From: DASUUR01 sp036373975
Lineage (GTDB): Bacteria > Patescibacteriota > Saccharimonadia > Saccharimonadales > Saccharimonadaceae
Reading direction: 5' to 3'
DNA: 6,037 nt
NCBI GenBank assembly: GCA_036373975.1
Contig: DASUUR010000021.1
Location: 1-6,037 of the forward strand
The translations under genes and the position numbers were made by a program. Under the pieces are notes generated by a model, which ran no database searches, was not told the DNA's origin, and saw only the letters and a program-made list of their open reading frames with translations. Positions 4,595-6,037 of this stretch are shown here, one piece after another. The stretch's first letter is position 1; every line of letters starts with the position of its first letter.

Positions 4595-5446
4595 CTAGCG
4601 TAGATCAGGGCGTCTATCGTGTACTTTTTTGGTCTCAAAAGGCGCGGCGCTCTTGGCGACTTCGCCCCAATGCAGCCATTGTTGTATGCTATGTTGCATA
4701 CTTAGCCCGTGTGAGTGAAATACCGAGCAAAGCGGTTCGCGAACTATGTGTATTTCTTTGTCTAGCATAGACTTGGCAAAAGCTCTATCTTCGCCCCCTG
4801 CAGCGTATCGTTCGTCGTAGCCGCCAAGGCTCTGCCACACTGAGCGTTTAACGATTGAACAATTTGCACCCATAATACCAATCGATAGTTTGCTCATTAC
4901 GCTTGGGTTTTTCCAGACGCGCGGCGCAATAATATTCTCAAGTCGCTCCCACCTGGATGCATTCCAGTTTGCTAGAGGGAGCCCGTAGATCCCCCCGAGG
5001 CTTCTTTCTTTGTTGCTCCAATAAGTTAACTGTTTTAGGAATAAGCGGTTACTCAGACTTGAATGACCAACCAGTGTCACCACCCACGTATGACGAGCGG
5101 CTTGGAAGCCCAAGTTGAGTGCTTTAGGGTAGGAAAAGTCTGCCTGCTTTATGCTAATAACGTGCGCGCCCTGTGCCTGGGCATAGGCTACGGTATTATC
5201 GCGAGATTCAGTGTCGACTAAAATTATTTCAACCGCGCCATTGAAAATCTGTGCTCTAATATCGCTAAGTAGCTCCCTAATATGCTCTTCATCGTTTCGG
5301 GAGCGGATGACAATACTAACATCAGGGTCTTGTAAGGTTTTGGTTGCTGCAAAAATTGCGCCGGTTCTTGTTTGTATCCAGTTTTGGATACGGCGCCCAT
5401 TTAAAAACATCTTAGAGTAGTTGCCGTCATGAAGCAGATAATTCAC
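4595..5446 (-). CDS. family 2 glycosyltransferase
   Basis: A 283-residue GT-A fold glycosyltransferase, cytoplasmic, without membrane segments; such enzymes transfer a sugar from a nucleotide donor, often in surface polysaccharide assembly. The core starts at residue 43 (VSIVIRSRNDEEHIRELL), followed by EIILVDTESRDNT (73-85), SYPKALNLGFQAA (105-117), strand TWVVTLVGHSSLSN (120-133) and the acceptor/catalytic region GGYDERYAAGGED (208-220), with FHSHG at 243-247. At the position of the usual metal-binding DxD is G127-H128-S129. A similar replacement (SAH in place of DxD) occurs in some GT2 subfamilies as I recall them, so this need not mean inactivity. The start is a GTG with no Shine-Dalgarno sequence, predicted to be the first transcribed base; the 42-residue N-terminal extension could alternatively start at ATG codon 13. 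Donor and acceptor are unknown. Confidence 0.88.
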   Translation of the reverse strand: MNYLLHDGNYSKMFLNGRRIQNWIQTRTGAIFAATKTLQDPDVSIVIRSRNDEEHIRELLSDIRAQIFNGAVEIILVDTESRDNTVAYAQAQGAHVISIKQADFSYPKALNLGFQAARHTWVVTLVGHSSLSNRLFLKQLTYWSNKERSLGGIYGLPLANWNASRWERLENIIAPRVWKNPSVMSKLSIGIMGANCSIVKRSVWQSLGGYDERYAAGGEDRAFAKSMLDKEIHIVREPLCSVFHSHGLSMQHSIQQWLHWGEVAKSAAPFETKKVHDRRPDLR

Positions 5447-5452
5447 TCTGTT

Positions 5453-5461
5453 AGCATATCA
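5453..5461 (-). promoter_or_regulatory. extended -10 promoter of the glycosyltransferase gene
   Basis: On the minus strand TG-A-TATGCT (5461-5453) is followed by six bases and then the GTG at 5446. The predicted start coincides with the first base of the GTG, so a leaderless message is expected. No -35 was found. Confidence 0.5.
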
Positions 5462-5498
5462 CGCTTTAAAATTAGCGGGGTGGCTGCTTTGATGTTAT

Positions 5499-5504
5499 TA
5501 TAAT
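5499..5504 (+). promoter_or_regulatory. consensus -10 box ahead of the tRNA-like element
   Basis: TATAAT matches the -10 consensus perfectly. It predicts a start near 5511, three bases before the outer stem of the tRNA-like element. A matching -35 is not visible, so the strength of the promoter is uncertain. Confidence 0.5.
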
Positions 5505-5513
5505 GACGTCCTC

Positions 5514-5595
5514 AGGCCTCCTAGGTTAGCTCAGTTGGTAGAGCAGCTCCAGAGGAGTTGTGCCCGGTGTTCGACCCCCGGACTTTGGTAGGCCT
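5514..5595 (+). ncRNA. degenerate tRNA-like element
   Basis: Bases 5520-5589 resemble a tRNA. They show a 7-bp acceptor stem (5520-5526 with 5582-5588) with one U-U mismatch, UA at positions 8-9, a perfect D arm (GCTC-AGTTGGTA-GAGC) and a T loop TTCGACC. It fails in the middle: the anticodon arm folds best as AGCTC with GAGTT around only five bases, there is no U33 in any fold I tried, the T stem has two mismatches, and no CCA follows. The acceptor is extended by a further 6-bp helix, AGGCCT (5514-5519) with AGGCCT (5590-5595). A consensus -10 box precedes it. It is either a decayed tRNA gene or a tRNA-mimicking RNA; I do not assign an amino acid. Confidence 0.55.
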
Positions 5596-5786
5596 AATAC
5601 TGCGCTGCATTGCGTGAGGAGTAAGCGTTAGGAGGAAGCTCTTGAGTAGCAGTTGAGAGTTGACCTTGGCTGCACCTCGTCGGGCCAGACCCTTTTGGGC
5701 ATACAGTCAAACGACATTCAGGCGCCGTGTCGGTGTGTTCAGAGACTGTTCCTCGAGGCATTGCTTAAACTTCTTATGGCGTTTAC
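5596..5786. other. gene-free stretch after the tRNA-like element
   Basis: No convincing gene lies here. Two overlapping open frames begin near 5653 and 5660 and run past 5870, but neither has a ribosome-binding site nor resembles a protein family, and they read through the strong hairpin that follows. An AGGAGG at 5631-5636 precedes only a four-codon TTG frame. A short hairpin ccc-tttt-ggg occurs near 5689-5698. If the RNA starting near 5511 continues, this stretch would be its body. Confidence 0.4.
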
Positions 5787-5815
5787 GGCCACCGGTGCTT
5801 TTCGCGCCGGTGGCC
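5787..5815. other. strong 12-bp GC-rich hairpin
   Basis: GGCCACCGG (5787-5795) pairs perfectly with CCGGTGGCC (5807-5815). Inside, a U-G, a G-C and a C-G pair extend the stem to 12 bp around the loop TTTTC. There is no T run downstream on either strand (CGCCATC on plus, GTAAACG on minus), so it is not a standard terminator. It could be the 3' end of an RNA starting near 5511 or a barrier before the HAD gene promoter. Confidence 0.6.
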
Positions 5816-5865
5816 CGCCATCAATTCTTGATTTACTATTCTGGAATGCTGACTTCTCGAGCTTC

Positions 5866-5874
5866 TGCTAAAAT
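5866..5874 (+). promoter_or_regulatory. extended -10 promoter of the HAD gene
   Basis: TG-C-TAAAAT (5866-5874) is an extended -10 element with five of six bases matching. It predicts a start near 5881 and a leader of about 35 bases that includes a NotI-type GCGGCCGC palindrome (5893-5900) and the ribosome-binding site. Confidence 0.5.
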
Positions 5875-5915
5875 CATTTATATATGAAGACCGCGGCCGC
5901 ATTGGAAGGTAAAAC

Positions 5916-6037
5916 ATGATTAAAGCTCTCATTTTCGATTGCTTCGGCGTTTTCTATGTTGACCCGATATTCGCATACATGCGCGATCCGACAACTCAGC
6001 CAGAGAAGGCTGAGGCCCTGCATTCACTCGATAAACA
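5916..6037 (+). CDS. HAD-superfamily hydrolase, N-terminal part
   Basis: The first 40 codons of a gene that runs out of the window. The protein begins M-I-K-A-L-I-F-D-C-F-G-V-F, which is motif I of the haloacid dehalogenase superfamily: a hydrophobic strand ending in the nucleophile D8. The position two residues on, Asp in phosphatases, is Phe here (D-C-F-G-V). Variants of the DxYGT or DxFGV type occur in dehalogenase-like and some phosphatase members, so the reaction cannot be fixed. Residues 14 onward would enter the cap region. GGAAGG lies 6 bases before the ATG, making this start secure. Confidence 0.85.
   Translation, partial: MIKALIFDCFGVFYVDPIFAYMRDPTTQPEKAEALHSLDK

Noticed and set aside
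5211..5420. plus-strand open frame opposite the glycosyltransferase
   Set aside because: It is an antisense shadow of conserved glycosyltransferase motifs.
5514..5595. calling a functional tRNA with an anticodon
   Set aside because: No fold gives a seven-base loop with U33, the T stem has two mismatches and no CCA is encoded.
5740..5760. minus-strand GAGGAACAGTC as the RNase P RNA core
   Set aside because: It only loosely resembles the conserved region, and the partner conserved regions are missing.
5653..5887. two overlapping plus-strand open frames
   Set aside because: No ribosome-binding site, no family likeness, and both run through a strong hairpin and into the HAD promoter.
1..6037. 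CRISPR arrays, insertion sequences or attachment sites
   Set aside because: No regularly spaced repeats, no transposase motifs and no long direct repeats were seen.

Overview
The window is compact bacterial DNA with small, closely packed genes on both strands. TGA is used as a stop (at the end of the PH-domain gene), so the standard code fits. I infer a candidate-phyla (Patescibacteria) type genome, perhaps Saccharibacteria-like. The grounds are several nearly leaderless genes, many short unassigned proteins, a PH-domain gene beside a Crp/Fnr regulator, and a HAD protein starting IFDCFGV. This is tentative; no rRNA or marker gene is present to settle it.

Left part (1-555): the 3' end of a visibly GC-richer unassigned gene closes with a strong intrinsic terminator. 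That terminator overlaps one arm of a larger hairpin. A very GC-rich hairpin then faces the end of the next, minus-strand gene. Minus-strand block (555-2308): four genes are read right to left: an 86-residue unknown protein, a cupin, a signal-anchored extracytoplasmic protein and a further unknown protein. Perfect hairpins or promoter motifs lie between several of them, so they need not be one operon.

Centre (2309-3971): a divergent intergenic region carries a perfect TGTGA-N6-TCACA palindrome. To its right, two genes (113-residue unknown, PH-domain protein) form a short operon, followed by a Crp/Fnr-family regulator with its own promoter. The regulator's recognition helix has the R-E-x-x-x-R residues that in E. 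coli CRP read TGTGA. The palindrome is centred exactly 41.5 bp upstream of the start predicted from a -10-like hexamer of the minus-strand 86-residue gene, the classical class II activator position. This is the most testable regulatory circuit in the window.

Right part (3998-6037): a flavodoxin-fold NADPH-dependent FMN reductase converges on a family 2 glycosyltransferase whose usual DxD site is replaced by a GHS sequence. A gene-free stretch of about 470 bases follows. It holds a consensus -10 box, a degenerate tRNA-like element closed by an extra 6-bp stem, and a strong 12-bp hairpin. The window ends in the first 40 codons of a HAD-family hydrolase.

Several genes (3321, 3998, minus-strand 5446, and more loosely 1520) have a -10 box, mostly extended TGn type, placed so that transcription would begin at or within a few bases of the start codon. 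Others (cupin, 86-residue, 113-residue, PH-domain, HAD) have clear Shine-Dalgarno sequences. Both initiation modes appear to coexist.
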